Part shown: positions 21,850 through 32,945 of the stretch, in pieces
How positions within the stretch are numbered: position 1 is the stretch's first letter
Layout: each line of letters opens with the position of its first letter
NCBI GenBank assembly: GCA_964019695.1
Contig: CAXHUL010000210.1
Span: 62,001-126,000 of the forward strand
Direction of reading: 5' to 3'
DNA: 64,000 bases
Source: Loripinus fragilis
Lineage: Eukaryota; Mollusca; Bivalvia; Lucinida; Lucinidae
Translations under genes and position numbers: made by a program
Notes under the pieces: generated by a model
What the model was told of the DNA's origin: nothing
Databases searched by the model: none
The model's input: only the letters and a program-made list of their open reading frames with translations

Positions 21850-23050
21850 CCCAGTATCCTGTTTGCTGGACACAGATAAACAGTGTAGCCCCAGATCAGA
21901 AAACAGAATGTGGGGTCTGATGGGGGGTCTCTTCCATTAGAGTGTCATTCAATTTGGATCCAGATCAGGCCAGATTTTTTGATTGGCCTGATCTTGGTCC
22001 AACCTGTTTGCAAAGATGATAAACAGAAGACACTAGTAGATCAATATGTGCAGCCTTAACCAACATAAGCCCTATATCCTGCCAAACAGTGCAGACCCTG
22101 GGGCAATAATGGCTTGCTTTTTTGCTGTCTGCTGTTGTTTTTTCAGTCATCTTTTTCGAACAGTTCTTGAGAGTATCAAACATATTGGGTCCAGATCAGG
22201 CCCAATGCTTTGCCGGGCCTGATTTGGGTCCATCCTATTTGCAAAGGCCATCAGCAGAGGATACTAGAATAGTACGCAAAGAAGCAAAGATAAGATCAGA
22301 TGCCACAGAGTGCATGGTCAAAACCATCAAATTACAAACAGTTTGGATCCAGATCAGATCCAACATTTTGTCAGGCTTCATCTGGATATGCCCTGATTCC
22401 ATAGATTATCAGCAGACACTTAACCAACATGAGCCTAGTATTCTTTTTGTGGGCAAAGGCAAACCGTGTAGACCCAGATCAGACTGGGCAAAAATGTGGG
22501 GTCTGATCAGGTTATCTATCATTACAGTGTCAAACAGTTTTGATACAGATCAGGTTTGGCATTTTGTTGGGCCTGATCTGGGACCATGCATCCTGTTTCC
22601 AAAGGTCATAGTACTAGGCAAAATCTAAAAGTAAACAGGTACATAGGCAAACAGTGTAGATATGATCAGATGCCACGTACAGAGCGCATGGTCTATATAA
22701 TCAAAGAGCAAACAGTTTGGATCCAGATCAGGTCCAAAATTTTATCGGGCCTCATCTGAATATGACCTGATTTCGAAGATTATCAGCAGACAATGCACCT
22801 AGTATCCTTTTTTGGACATATGCAAACAGGGCAGACAAAGATTAGACTAAAAGAAATGTGGGGCCTGATCAGGGTCTCTATCATTAGTGTCAAACAATTT
22901 TGATGCAGAACAGCTAGGCTCTGTGTTTTGTTGGGCCTGATCTGGGTCCTACCTGTTTGCAAAGATTACCATCACTAGTAGACAGCAGACGACACTTAAG
23001 CCTAGTACCCTATCTATGAAATATACACAAACAGTCTAGACGATGATCTG
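21850..23050. repeat. Higher-order array of family A hairpins
   Basis: Repeated module: AAACAGTGTAGACCCAGATC, GGGGTCTGATCAGGGTCTCT, GTGTCAAACAGTTTGGATCC, AGATCAGGCC...GGGCCTGATCTGG, then TTTGCAAAG and ATCAGCAGA. The AGATCAG block sits near 21961, 22192, 22352, 22547, 22726 and 22908 (spacing 160-230). The 168-codon frame at 22122-22628 is a translation of this array. Confidence 0.75.
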
Positions 23051-23518
23051 CGGGTAATGATCAGGGTCTCTAGTGTTTGCCTACAGAATATTTTCTATAA
23101 AATTTTGTACCACAATTAATAATTACTATTCAAGAAGTTTACATGTTTGTTCTGTTATCAAGTAGGTAAATAAACAAAGGTGCTGAGTGCTGTAAGTCAT
23201 CAAGATATTTAGGCCAATACTTTTAATTGTTAACAGCCTGATATTACATACATGAAAGAGAAAACTTATCTATTGTTTTGCTATCTACAGTCATTTTTAA
23301 TGAGGCTTATCTGTTCTCTAAACAAAACCCCCTACCAATGTGCTAATTTTAGTACCAGAAGCAATTTGTAAGAGCACATTTGCATCTTTTTATCTAAGGA
23401 TGTTATATAATTGACCAGGCTTTGATTCTTTCTTTTGCCCTTGTTGGAACAAATCAATTTGCTATGCTTAGGCTGTAGTTTCTCTAGATACTGGGATTAG
23501 AAACTCTGGGTGGCTATT

Positions 23519-23587
23519 TTGTGTGTGTGTGTGTGTGTCTGTGTGTCTGTGTGTCTGTGTCTGTGTGTGTGTCTGTGTGTGTGTGTT
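23519..23587. repeat. (GT)n/(CTGTGT)n microsatellite
   Basis: GTGTGTGTGTGTGTGTCTGT-type run over ~70 bases. Confidence 0.9.
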
Positions 23588-23805
23588 TTCAATAAAAATA
23601 GTTTGAAAAAAAGGCTTTGAGTGAAATTATTTTCAAAAGTGTCCTGAAAGTTTTACTTATTTTGAATTATGTGTTTTCATTCAATGCCAAGATTAAAGCA
23701 ATCATTAGAGACAGAGTCAGAAAAAAGTCAAAAGTCAAAATTCTTTTATTTCTCTGGTACACACTGATTCAACATAATCTATACACATAACATTGTAGCA
23801 CATTT

Positions 23806-24035
23806 TAGAATATAGAGGTTTGTTTTGTTTGTTTGATTTGATTCTTTACGTCCACTCAACAATCTTTCAGTTATGCGGGATGGGCTTCCTGGGTTGAACC
23901 AATACTAAGCTAGGATAAATGTGTCTTGCTCAAGGACCACAACGCAGTGACGCCGGTGAGGCTTGAACCCGCGCCCTTCTGTCTCGAGTCAAGCACTCTA
24001 CCCTTGAGCCACTGTGCTCCCTAGAATATAGAGGT
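23806..24035 (-). mobile_element. tRNA-derived SINE, copy 1
   Basis: Minus strand: a tRNA-like head (A-box-like GGCTCAAGGGTAGAGTGCTT, B-box-like GGGTTCAAGCC), then a body with GGTCCTTGAGCAAGACACAT and TAGTATTGGTTCAACCCAGG, and a (CAAA)-type tail. Flanked by a perfect 14-bp duplication TAGAATATAGAGGT at 23806-23819 and 24022-24035, so it is a clean, fairly recent retroposition. Non-coding, Pol III type. Confidence 0.9.
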
Positions 24036-24217
24036 AACATGAACATGTATCATAGGTCATAAGCAACTGAAACATTTCATCAGACGTCAAAAGCAGACGA
24101 CTTTTATTGTGGGTCAAACTCTTTTTCTTATAACTGGTCATTTTTCCACTCTTTTGTGGTCTGCTGAATTTTTGATTAACTTTTTTTTCGAAATATTCTA
24201 TCAGGAATACCATAATA

Positions 24218-24292
24218 GTGTCAATCAATTTGGATCTAGATCAGGCCCGACATTAAGTCGGAACCAATTGTTCGCAAAGGTTATCAGCAGAG
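24218..24292. repeat. Family A hairpin fragment
   Basis: GTCAATCAATTTGGATCTAG, ATCAGGCCCGAC, then TTCGCAAAGGTTATCAGCAG. The right stem is partly deleted. Confidence 0.65.
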
Positions 24293-24293
24293 A

Positions 24294-24328
<35 letters not shown>

Positions 24329-24420
24329 GTCTTTATTTAAAGAGGGTGACAACATTTAGTAGAACAACTAATCTTCCATGAGGCCCTCAAAATAAATAAT
24401 ATGTACACACACAAAATAGA
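24292..24420 (-). mobile_element. 3' terminal fragment of the (AAGT)n-tailed non-LTR retrotransposon
   Basis: AAGT repeats (24295-24330), then CTTTATTTAAAGAGGGTGAC and CTTCCATGAGGCCCTCA, matching 2988-3110. Only the extreme 3' end is present. Confidence 0.8.
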
Positions 24421-24640
24421 ACAAGTTTACACAAACTATCAAACCTTTTCCTACTGAGCAAAAAAAATCCCAAAGCTTAAAGCTAAATTTTGGCTAGACC
24501 ATGAACTGAATGCACAAAAGTGGATCCTGGTCAGCTGATCAGTTTCCACACTATTTCCAAAAATGATATATCTAGGTTCAGCAGGACAAGGGTTAATCAG
24601 ATATATACAAGAGTAATTCCTTCTTAAACACCATTATAGA

Positions 24641-24725
24641 GTCAAACAGTTAGGATCAAGATCTGGCTCAACATTTTGTCGGTCCTGATCTGGTTCCAAA
24701 ACTGTTTGCAAAGGTTATTAACAGA
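24641..24725. repeat. Family A hairpin
   Basis: GTCAAACAGTTAGGATCAAG, TCTGGCTCAACATTTTGTC, GGTCCTGATCTGG...AAACTGTTTGCAAAGG. Stem of ~30 bases with mismatches. Confidence 0.7.
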
Positions 24726-25440
24726 CAATAATTGCAGCAAAGGGTCAGCTGCATCATGAGTCACAAAATGCTGGTTAAACTGCACTCAATAAATGACCAG
24801 AACAACCTTAACCACCCATTCAACTTTTTGAACACTTTAGAATGAATATGTGAACTAGCTTCTTGCAATTATCTGCTATATCTTCAAATGAAACAACAAG
24901 GTTAGCTTTTAAAAAAAGCTTAGAACCATCGCATGGCGTTTTACAGTAATTAAAGAAGAAATTTTATAGTGTTGCTTAAGCCACTCTTTTCAGTGTTTCA
25001 TGGGCTTCAAGCTCTGAGTATTTTTTTTGTTTTAGTTAACGATTTGTACATAGGTTATCCATTGGAAGCAAATAAAAGACAGGAAATATGCATATTCCAG
25101 TAAGACTCTGCTCATGAACACACTGAATAATTGTAGACTTAACCCCCTCCTCAGCAGTATGTATTAGGTTCCTCAATCGAAGTCTATGCACATAATGCCT
25201 AGGGGGCATATTGAAACTGACCCATCTCGTCACATTTAGTCTAGAATATCCGAAGGGCCCATGTATGATCTGGATTCTCGCTCAGTGGTCAGGTCTCTAA
25301 TAGGCCTTTTCCCTTTTAGAAGAAATCCAGTATCCAAAGTATATCAACATCGCTCACGCAATGATGGAATTTTGGAAGTAACTTGGTCGACGGGGAGTCT
25401 GAGAAAGAACTGTAAAAGACACTGCTGTTGGGGAGTTAAC
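24726..25440. other. Spacer, no gene seen
   Basis: Short frames only (65 codons minus at 25036-25233; 61 codons plus at 25261-25446) without protein motifs. Confidence 0.4.
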
Positions 25441-25459
25441 ACCTGATCCAGAGCAGGAC

Positions 25460-25870
25460 CGATAAAATGTCGTCTGTTGATTAAATTTGCAAACAGTTTG
25501 GACCCAGATCGGGACCAACAAAATGTCGTCTGCTGATTACATTTGCAAACAATATGGATCCACTTCAGGCCCGACAAAATGTCGTCTGCTGATTACATTT
25601 GCAAACAATTTGGATCCAGTTCAGGCCCGACAAAATGTCGTCTGCTGATTACATTTGCAAACAATTTGGATCCAGTTCAGGCCCAACAAACTGTCTTCTG
25701 CTGATCATGTTTGCAAACAGTTTAGATACAGATCAGGCCCGACAAAATGTTCTCTGCTGATTACATTTGCAAACAATTTGGACCTAGATCAGGCCGGACA
25801 AAATGGAAAATGTAATCTGCTGACTACATTTGCAAACAGTTTGGTCCCAGATCAGGGCTTATAAAATGTT
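25460..25870. repeat. 56-bp tandem array of the family A half-hairpin
   Basis: TGTCGTCTGCTGATTACATT, TGCAAACAATTTGGATCCAG, TTCAGGCCCGACAAAA repeats with CGTCTGCTGA at 25471, 25527, 25582, 25639, 25695 and 25751 (spacing 55-57), then ~25815. The unit equals one side of the family A hairpin, ending in an inverted partner (GGGCCTGATCTGGATCC) near 25,870. Confidence 0.85.
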
Positions 25871-26039
25871 GGGCCTGATCTGGATCCTAGCTGTTTGACA
25901 CTGATTGTTTTCCTGAAAGAATTTTTCAAAAAAGCTGATTTTGAAAAAAAAATCAGCAGACCACAAAAAGCATGCTAAATTTCCAGTAGGCAAAGACCTA
26001 TTATATCCTGCTAATTTGGAGTTTTGTCGTCTGCTGGCA

Positions 26040-26125
26040 GGTTGGTGATCTTTGAAAATAGTTTGGACACAAATAAGGTCCAACAGAACATCCGACCTGA
26101 TCTAAAGCCAAGCTGTTCTGACATT
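26040..26125. repeat. Diverged family A hairpin
   Basis: TCTTTGAAAATAGTTTGGAC, ACAAATAAGGTCCAAC, CCGACCTGATCTAAAGCCAA; stem weakened by mutations. Confidence 0.5.
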
Positions 26126-26269
26126 CTGATGTTATTCCCGAAAGAAATTTTTGAAAAAAGTGATGTTGAAGAATATCATAGCAATAGCTACAATTTCCAT
26201 TTGCTCTCATTAAAGACTCAGACCAGCCTGTGCATTCAGTCTTATTCTTATCAGATTTTTCCACTACTG

Positions 26270-26990
26270 CGAAAAAAAGTTCTAAAATCAAGAGCAGTTC
26301 AAGAACAGTTCATGAAATTTAGCTAGAATTCTTGAACTTTTCAAGAACAATTGTACTTTTACCGTTCAAGAGCAAAAATTGGGAACAGTTCAAGAACTTT
26401 TAAAGAATTTGTGATGTTTTTGAATTTTTCATAAACTGCTCTTGAACATTTTTATGACTTTTCTTGAATGATGTGATGTGACTCTGGTCTTCTTGAACTG
26501 TTCTTAAATGTATTCTTGACGATTTCAAAGACTTTTCTTGAATATAATGTGTTCTTGAACTGTTCTTAAATGTATTCTTGACTATTTCAAAGACTTTTCA
26601 TGAATATAATGTGTTCTTGAACTGTTCTTATACAGTATTTGTTCTTGACTATTTCAAAGACTTTTCTTGAACATAATGTGTCCTTACATTTGTTCTTGGT
26701 CATTTCAGAGACATTTCATGAACATAATGTGTTCTTGAACTGGTCATAATTTTGTTCTTGGTTATTTCAAAGATTTTTTCTTGAACATAATGTGTCTAAC
26801 TTTATTTAATGCGCCTAAGTTGTTATTTCTAAACATTTGACCTGAACAATTGACATCATTCACTCTAGAAATTTAAAGCACTTTTTACAAATTTCAAGAA
26901 ATAATATTAAATTAAAGGGAAAGGGATAATAAGGATCTTATTTCTCTACCATTTGAATAACTGACCGACTGGATCAAGCTGATAGAGTTC
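26270..26990. repeat. TTCTTGAAC tandem array (period ~64) with unique tail
   Basis: Units of GTGTTCTTGAACTGTTCTTA, AATGTATTCTTGACTATTTC, AAAGACTTTTCTTGAATATA are clear at 26,490-26,790. The downstream part (CATTCACTCTAGAAATT, CTTATTTCTCTACCATTTGA, GGATCAAGCTGATAGA) also matches 39,030-39,160, so array and tail travel together. Confidence 0.8.
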
Positions 26991-27084
26991 TAAATATGCA
27001 AACAATATGGATCAAGATCAACTTGCTCCTTTACGAGGGGCAAGTTCGCAGCATGGTCTTATATCTCAGTTACCCATTTACAAA

Positions 27085-27309
27085 CCCTATCATGTTTTGT
27101 TTTGTTTGATTTGATTCTTTACGTCCCATCAACAATCTTTCAGTTAAACATGGATGGGTCTTCCTGGGTTGAACCAGTACTAAGCTAGGGTAAATGTGTC
27201 TTGCTCAAGGACCACAATGCAGTGATGCCGATGAGGCTCGAACCCGTGGCCTCTGGGTCTCGAGTCAAGCACTCTACCACTGAGCCACTGACCTCCCCCC
27301 TATCATGTT
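27085..27309 (-). mobile_element. tRNA-derived SINE, copy 2
   Basis: Minus strand: A-box-like TGGCTCAGTGGTAGAGTGCT, B box GGGTTCGAGCC, body GGTCCTTGAGCAAGACACAT, tail with CAAAACAAAAC. Flanked by CCCTATCATGTT at 27085-27096 and 27298-27309 (12-bp duplication; exact ends blurred by a C run). The best-preserved promoter boxes of the copies here. Confidence 0.9.
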
Positions 27310-27718
27310 GATATCATTTTAGAGATGTCTTTCTTCTATGTTATAGCACAAATTTCATGAGAATGTTATAATGCAAACCCGAAAAATATTATTGTGAATA
27401 CATGTACTGTTTGGAAAACGCAAAATTTCAGTGGAAAATATAGCTTTTTTACCATTTGAAAAGTGTGCAGAACATTAACAATAGTTCATGAAATTAGATA
27501 ATTTTGTACCATTTGGTAGACCACAATCTGGTTCAGTGATTATACAATTGATGACCGAGTTGGATGTTTCTAATAACTAAATACCGGAAAAGCAATATCA
27601 AAAGCGTTTAGAAATGCGCCTTTTTTTATGTCTAAAAATCGTATGTCTTAATGCACATATTTTGGAAATATATAACCAACATTAGTTTAAAAATGCCATA
27701 TGAGCACACTTTTTGCTC
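27310..27718. other. AT-rich stretch, nothing recognised
   Basis: Short frames only. Confidence 0.4.
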
Positions 27719-27719
27719 T

Positions 27720-27957
27720 TTGAGGCCCTGGAAGGTTTTTAGGGATACAGGGATATTGGCCAAACGGGATACTTTTGTAAATATTTAAAGGGATACAGAT
27801 ACTTGGATCAATTTTAGGTACACATGTATATGGGGATACAATGCTTTCTGAATTTTGGCGATATTTGCCATATTTATTTTAGGGAAACATGTATGGGATA
27901 TTTTTCAAAATAATTAAAGGGATATGGGATACTGACCTCCCCCCTTCCAGAGCCTCC
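27720..27957. mobile_element. Short TIR element with GGGATAC-rich interior
   Basis: GAGGCCCTGGAAGG at the left end faces CCTTCCAGAGCCTC at the right. GGGATACAGGGATA-type words recur inside. Too short to code. Confidence 0.6.
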
Positions 27958-28179
27958 TCTTTGTATTGAAACCAAAATAAATTTTGTAAACCAGAACAAA
28001 GGGAAGATAACTCAAAAAATCTTCCCACGGGGCAGAATAAGTTTAGCTATGAGTTGACATTCTGGTTCATTTAAATTCAAACAAAAAAGCAAAAATACCT
28101 TGGGAGTAGAAATCAATCAATTTTATGATGGTTAACCATGAGAGTTCTTATGACATCAACAAAATATGAGCAATAAGAA

Positions 28180-28345
28180 GTTAGTTCAATTTCAGAAGTT
28201 AGTTCGATTTTCGTTTTTCGTTTTTCGAGATTCAATTCAAGAAGTAAGTTCGTTTTTAGATATTTAATATCAGAAGTTAGTTCGATTTTCGAGTTTCAAT
28301 TTCAGAAGTGAGTTTGATTTTCGATATTCAATTTCGATATTCAGA
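28180..28345. repeat. Degenerate short tandem repeat (AGAAGTTAGTTCGATTTTCG)
   Basis: CAGAAGTTAGTTCGATTTTC recurs four times with spacing of 35-55 and interspersed TTTTTCG words. Confidence 0.65.
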
Positions 28346-28632
28346 CTGTAACTGTTTTCAATATTATTATTATGGTCAAAAACCTACTTTGGCATTCAGA
28401 ACATTTCCTAATATCATGTTTTTTAATCACTCTTTAGTGTTACACTTTGTACATAATCACAGTGAAGTGACGAACCAGACTTACAGTTAAAAATCATATA
28501 TTTGTCCAATCTAGTACTTGAAGCAGCAGAATGTCTAACTCTGATCGTGTGCAAAGTAAAAAGATACACTTTAAAAGGATACAATTCGGATTTTAATTTT
28601 TTTGTATTTTTGCACTGTTATTAGTTCATAAC

Positions 28633-28759
28633 ATATAAGGCCAGAATTTTTTTATTAGTTGATTTACGAGAAAAAAAATTCAGATTTAGGGTCGTGGGGA
28701 CGAAAGAAAATAAATAAAAAAGCTCTGAAAATGACCAGTTAACTACTGGCCATTTTCAG

Positions 28760-28800
<41 letters not shown>

Positions 28801-29098
28801 TTCGGCTGAGCTTTTTTTTTTTTTTTTTTTTTTAATATCTCCAGATAATAGGTAAACCAACAGTCTGTGTTAAATCTTTAAATAAAATGGACAAGGCAAT
28901 CACTTTTTAACAGTGTCACTCTCAAAAATACACAGACAGAACCTCATTTTTTTTTTCAATGAAACAAATAATATTTAGAGTAGGCTGATAAATGAAAAAA
29001 AAAATTTAGAAATTAAATTTTATTTTTTTCTACTTTCTGGAAAATTACAGTAGGAGGGTTTGTAAATCAACAAATAAAAAAACTCTGGCCTAATATAT
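28633..29098. mobile_element. ~465-bp TIR element with internal hairpin and poly-T
   Basis: ATATAAGGCCAGAATTTTTT, TATTAGTTGATTTACGAG is matched inverted by TTTGTAAATCAACAAATAAA, AAAACTCTGGCCTAATATAT at the right. Inside, AAAAAAGCTCTGAAAATGAC at 28716 faces GCCATTTTCAGAGCTTTTTT at 28756, and T runs of 34 and 20 follow. No coding frame. Confidence 0.8.
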
Positions 29099-30770
29099 AA
29101 TGACATTTTTTTCGTCCTATATAACTGTCAGCTTTATATAATAGTTTTTTGCTTTTTGATATACCAATCTGTAGGTCCTGCTGAGCTACCATACAGAACT
29201 GAGTCAGCACCATATCTGCACATAAGGGACGCCACAGGCACTTTTTGTGTTGGTGGGAGCTAGCTGACTGGGTGATGGAATTGGGCTCAGCCTCCAGTTA
29301 TTGAAATGCATGATGGAACTGATTTGATTTGAAATTATCAAAAATTCTAACATTTGAATAAGTCATAACATACACCTAAACTCATGAATGCCGCAGTTTT
29401 ATTGGCATATATGAGTTAAGACAAGATCGTCTAGATAAGCACTACAACTTGATTTAAGTATTTTAATAGTATTTGTGACCTTGATATGTAAATTTTTAAT
29501 TGTATTTGATTGACTAGAAACTATATAGATTACATCAAATAAATAATCTGTTCTGTTCTGTTCTATTATCTCTCTAAAATCTGTATAAAATGTACAGTAG
29601 TACACTGATCACATACACCTTCATACAAAGCAAATACACAGCTTTCTTTTCAAACAGTGCAGTGTGTACCAAATGGATCCTTCCTTCTGGTTTGAAAAAG
29701 TATACTTGGGACTGTCCATTGCATGTAATGAGGAGGGTCACATGTTATCATTTTCTTGTAAGCTTGTTCATGTATATCTTTCTGTGAGGGGAATTTTGTC
29801 TTTGCTAACCATGAAGACCTTAATTATAAATGCCACATTATGCAGCATTTCATCAGAGTCTTTACTGTTTGACAGAGTACCCAGTATTACTATTTCTTTC
29901 CCACAAATGTTTTTATCATACATTGTATAAAATTTTGACACATTTCATTAATCGCATAGGGAACAGTGAAGACCCTGAGTGAATACAATATCTTTGCCGA
30001 TGAATATTTTTTATAGTAATATTCATTTTCTGAGAAAATTTATTCTTACACTTCAACTAAACCACTAAACCATTTCTGGGGAAGCCCTTTAAACTAAACG
30101 AATTCCTTGATGCTTTGGGGTTAAATTGCTGTTAAATAAATAAAACTGTCAGTCAGATTAATGCTTCTAGGAGAGGGATTTATGTCATCTGAAAATGCTT
30201 TCTGGTTGAAGGATCAACTGGAGAATGTTGTGTGAACTGTGTGCTTGTTTAGATCATTTTCATACTTGAAATGTACTTTTAGCATGACTTGGATTTCAAT
30301 AAAAAGTGCTAGGGACAGGTTTTGCAAGGTTCGTGTGGGGGACTATGATAAAAATAATTGGATCTGTGTTCATTTCACTTCATTCTGTCACAATTAAAAT
30401 CACCTCTATCAGATTTTATAAAATCCTGGGGAGATGGAATGCTGAGAATTACATTATTTTAAAAGGCCACTATAAAACATGAGCAGAAGAGGGAGCAGAT
30501 GACCACTGTGTTGAGAACAAAGTTGGTGGGAAGCATAGCTATCAGGTTTTTGATTGACAGCCAGCTCACTTCAAATTCTTATCAAGCTCCACCTTTCAGT
30601 TTTATAATTGGCAGGTTCCTCTATTAGTGCCATTTTTCAGTATATGCAGTCTTTTTCCAACACAACATCATTTGTTTTTATGAAAATTGTTCTTATAAAC
30701 TTCATAATGTAGCTCTAAAAATTATGACTACTGATCTTATGAAAACTATATCAGGAGCACTTACACATCT
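29099..30770. other. Non-repetitive-looking stretch, no supported gene
   Basis: Open frames at 29399-29605 and 29590-29930 have no recognisable motifs. Less repetitive than its surroundings, so an unrecognised exon cannot be excluded. Confidence 0.4.
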
Positions 30771-30848
30771 TCTGAGTGTTAGACAGGATTGGACTTTCTG
30801 AGTGTAGGACAGGATTGGACTTTCTGAGTGTTAGACAGAATTGGACTT
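30771..30848. repeat. 26-bp tandem repeat, three copies
   Basis: TCTGAGTGTTAGACAGGATT plus GGACTT at 30771, 30797 and 30823, with three substitutions among copies. Confidence 0.85.
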
Positions 30849-31109
30849 TTGGGTCTGGATCAAATGAAGTTGAGAGGTATGTACATCTTCATAAATTTCT
30901 AGATTTTTTAACAATTACTCCTTACTTACTTCAAGACTTACTTCAATCCTTATACTGTTTATAATCTGTATACATGAGACTAAATTCCAGGCCTTATCTA
31001 GGTCCTGTTCAGAGCTGGATTCAAGCTATTAATTCTTATATATTTAATATCCCAGCAACAAGATCAAAAAGACAATCTGAGCTAACTAAAGCAAAATATC
31101 ACCTCTGAA

Positions 31110-31245
31110 TACATGTCAGGCCTGATCTGGGTCCAAACTAGCTACTTGTCACACGACTCTATATAACTTATGCAAAAAGCTATATTGCCATACGCAATAT
31201 ATCAGGTCAGACTAAATGTTAGTGCCAGATCTGGATCCAAACTGT
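31110..31245. repeat. Family A hairpin remnants
   Basis: GTCAGGCCTGATCTGGGTCC (31117) and AGTGCCAGATCTGGATCCAA (31221) are right-stem fragments. The left stems are lost. Confidence 0.5.
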
Positions 31246-32644
31246 ACTTAATTGTTACCAAACTTTGTCATGCAAAACTAAGTTAATCAGTAAAGCACCA
31301 CCTATAAATTCCAGCAGCAATTCTTCAAAAATAACAAATAAGGCATAATATTTAATGAGAATGACAATTCTCATGAAATATACGTTATCTGAATTAGGAA
31401 AGATGTTGCAAAATTTGTCATCTGTTGCAGTCATGATATGGCACATTAAGGATTTATATTATATATCATGCTATGCTGAAACAAATATGTCAGAGAGTTT
31501 TAAAAATGCCCAAACAATACTTATTGAAACCTTTCACAATAGATGCTCAACTTTTTTTTTATAAAGACCTAACAAAATATAGGCCATTTTTGCACCCTTC
31601 TTGAACCTAACTAAATTCATCTTGATTGTCATCATTTTATCATATCCTTAATAAAGATGATTTTCAAATTGCACATAGGTTCATAATTATAAGCACACAA
31701 CAAATGCTTTAATTGAGGGTTGTTTTACAAAATATGAATTTCTGGTTAGTAGTCAATCATAAATAACAAAGATTTATCCAGAGTATGAAAAACAATTAAG
31801 ATCCAGATCAGATGGCTTCATGGTCTGCCCCATATCCCCTTTTTTTCTAAAGAGGGTATAATTTTTGCGATTGATATATGTGTATTAAGTTGAGTATGGT
31901 AAGGCTGTACCAGCCAATTTATGATCCCTCTAGTCTCTCTATCCGAAATATTCAACCCCCTTAAATTGCTAGCCTGTGTAATTGAGCATGTATGCCATTT
32001 TTAAATTCAACCTAAACTGAAAAGTCAGATTTTCTTATAAGGGCCATTTCATATATGCACTGAAACCGAACCGAATTTGAATAAATACGGCCCATTTTTC
32101 ATCATTTTCTCGTTACCCGTAATGTTAAAATTCACCAGTCACTTCATCTCGGTACATTTGTTTACCAGCTGTGTTGCTAAGGCTGTGACGTCACAGCGGT
32201 CCCGAGAATTGTGCTTCTATTCTATTCTATTATACAAGCACAATACTACAGACTTTTGTGGGATTGTGGGACAAGACCCAGGGATACTATAAGACCACGA
32301 ACTTTAGACAGTGTCATGGAACAATTTGTATTGTAAAGGTATTTCTGCTATCTGAGAGGGGTATTAATCGAAATTATACAGGCATTTTCCTTGATTTCTT
32401 TAACAGATTCAATAGGAAAGTGGCTGTGAAGTCTGAGTGGGGTGGCCGTCCTCTTGTTGCTCTGTGGTCTGGTCCATGGCAAAGCGCTAACCTGACCTAG
32501 GTTTCGATTCTTAAGGGGATGCCTGAGATGAACTGGATTCTTTGGCTAATAGAATCTGTGAATGTTCAAAAGACATTCAAATGCTGCATATTTTGGGCTA
32601 AAACTTTTTAATTTGTGTAGGTAATACTAGGTATAGGGGAAAAT
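31246..32644. other. Spacer with one CRE palindrome, no supported gene
   Basis: TGACGTCA at 32186-32193 in a locally GC-richer patch. Frames at 32077-32292 and 32258-32500 show no domain. A 5' exon of the 34.8-kb gene could lie here (for example a GTATTT donor near 32338), but nothing decides it. Confidence 0.3.
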
Positions 32645-32945
32645 AGTGTGGACCCAGATCAGACTGCTCCTATATGAACAGTGTGATCTTGGTCCACACT
32701 AATTGTCTAAAAGCTACTGATTCTTTCAGCAAACCTCAAAAGCAGGTTGAAAAACTCTGCCTACTAGGTAACTTTGAATACTTTTCGTTGTATGTTGATT
32801 TTTTCAAAATCAACTATTTTCAAAAAATCTTTCAGCAAATACCATATTAATGTGAGTGTCAAACATTTTGAAATCAGATTAAGCCCAATACTATGTCAGG
32901 GCCTGATCTGATCTTGGTCAAAACTAATATCACAAAAATTATCAG
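32645..32945. repeat. Two family A-type hairpins
   Basis: TAGTGTGGACCCAGATCAGA (32644) faces TGATCTTGGTCCACACTA (32686). At 32,857-32,925 GTCAAACATTTTGAAATCAG, ATTAAGCCCAATACTATG, TCAGGGCCTGATCTGATCTT is a second, weaker stem. Confidence 0.65.

Noticed and set aside
22122..22628. 168-codon open frame
   Set aside because: Lies wholly in the family A higher-order array; the protein repeats array words (GPDQAQ, GPDLGP) and has no domain.
25440..25880. CRISPR-like regular array
   Set aside because: Spacers are not unique: the whole 56-bp unit repeats, and the context is a eukaryotic dispersed repeat.
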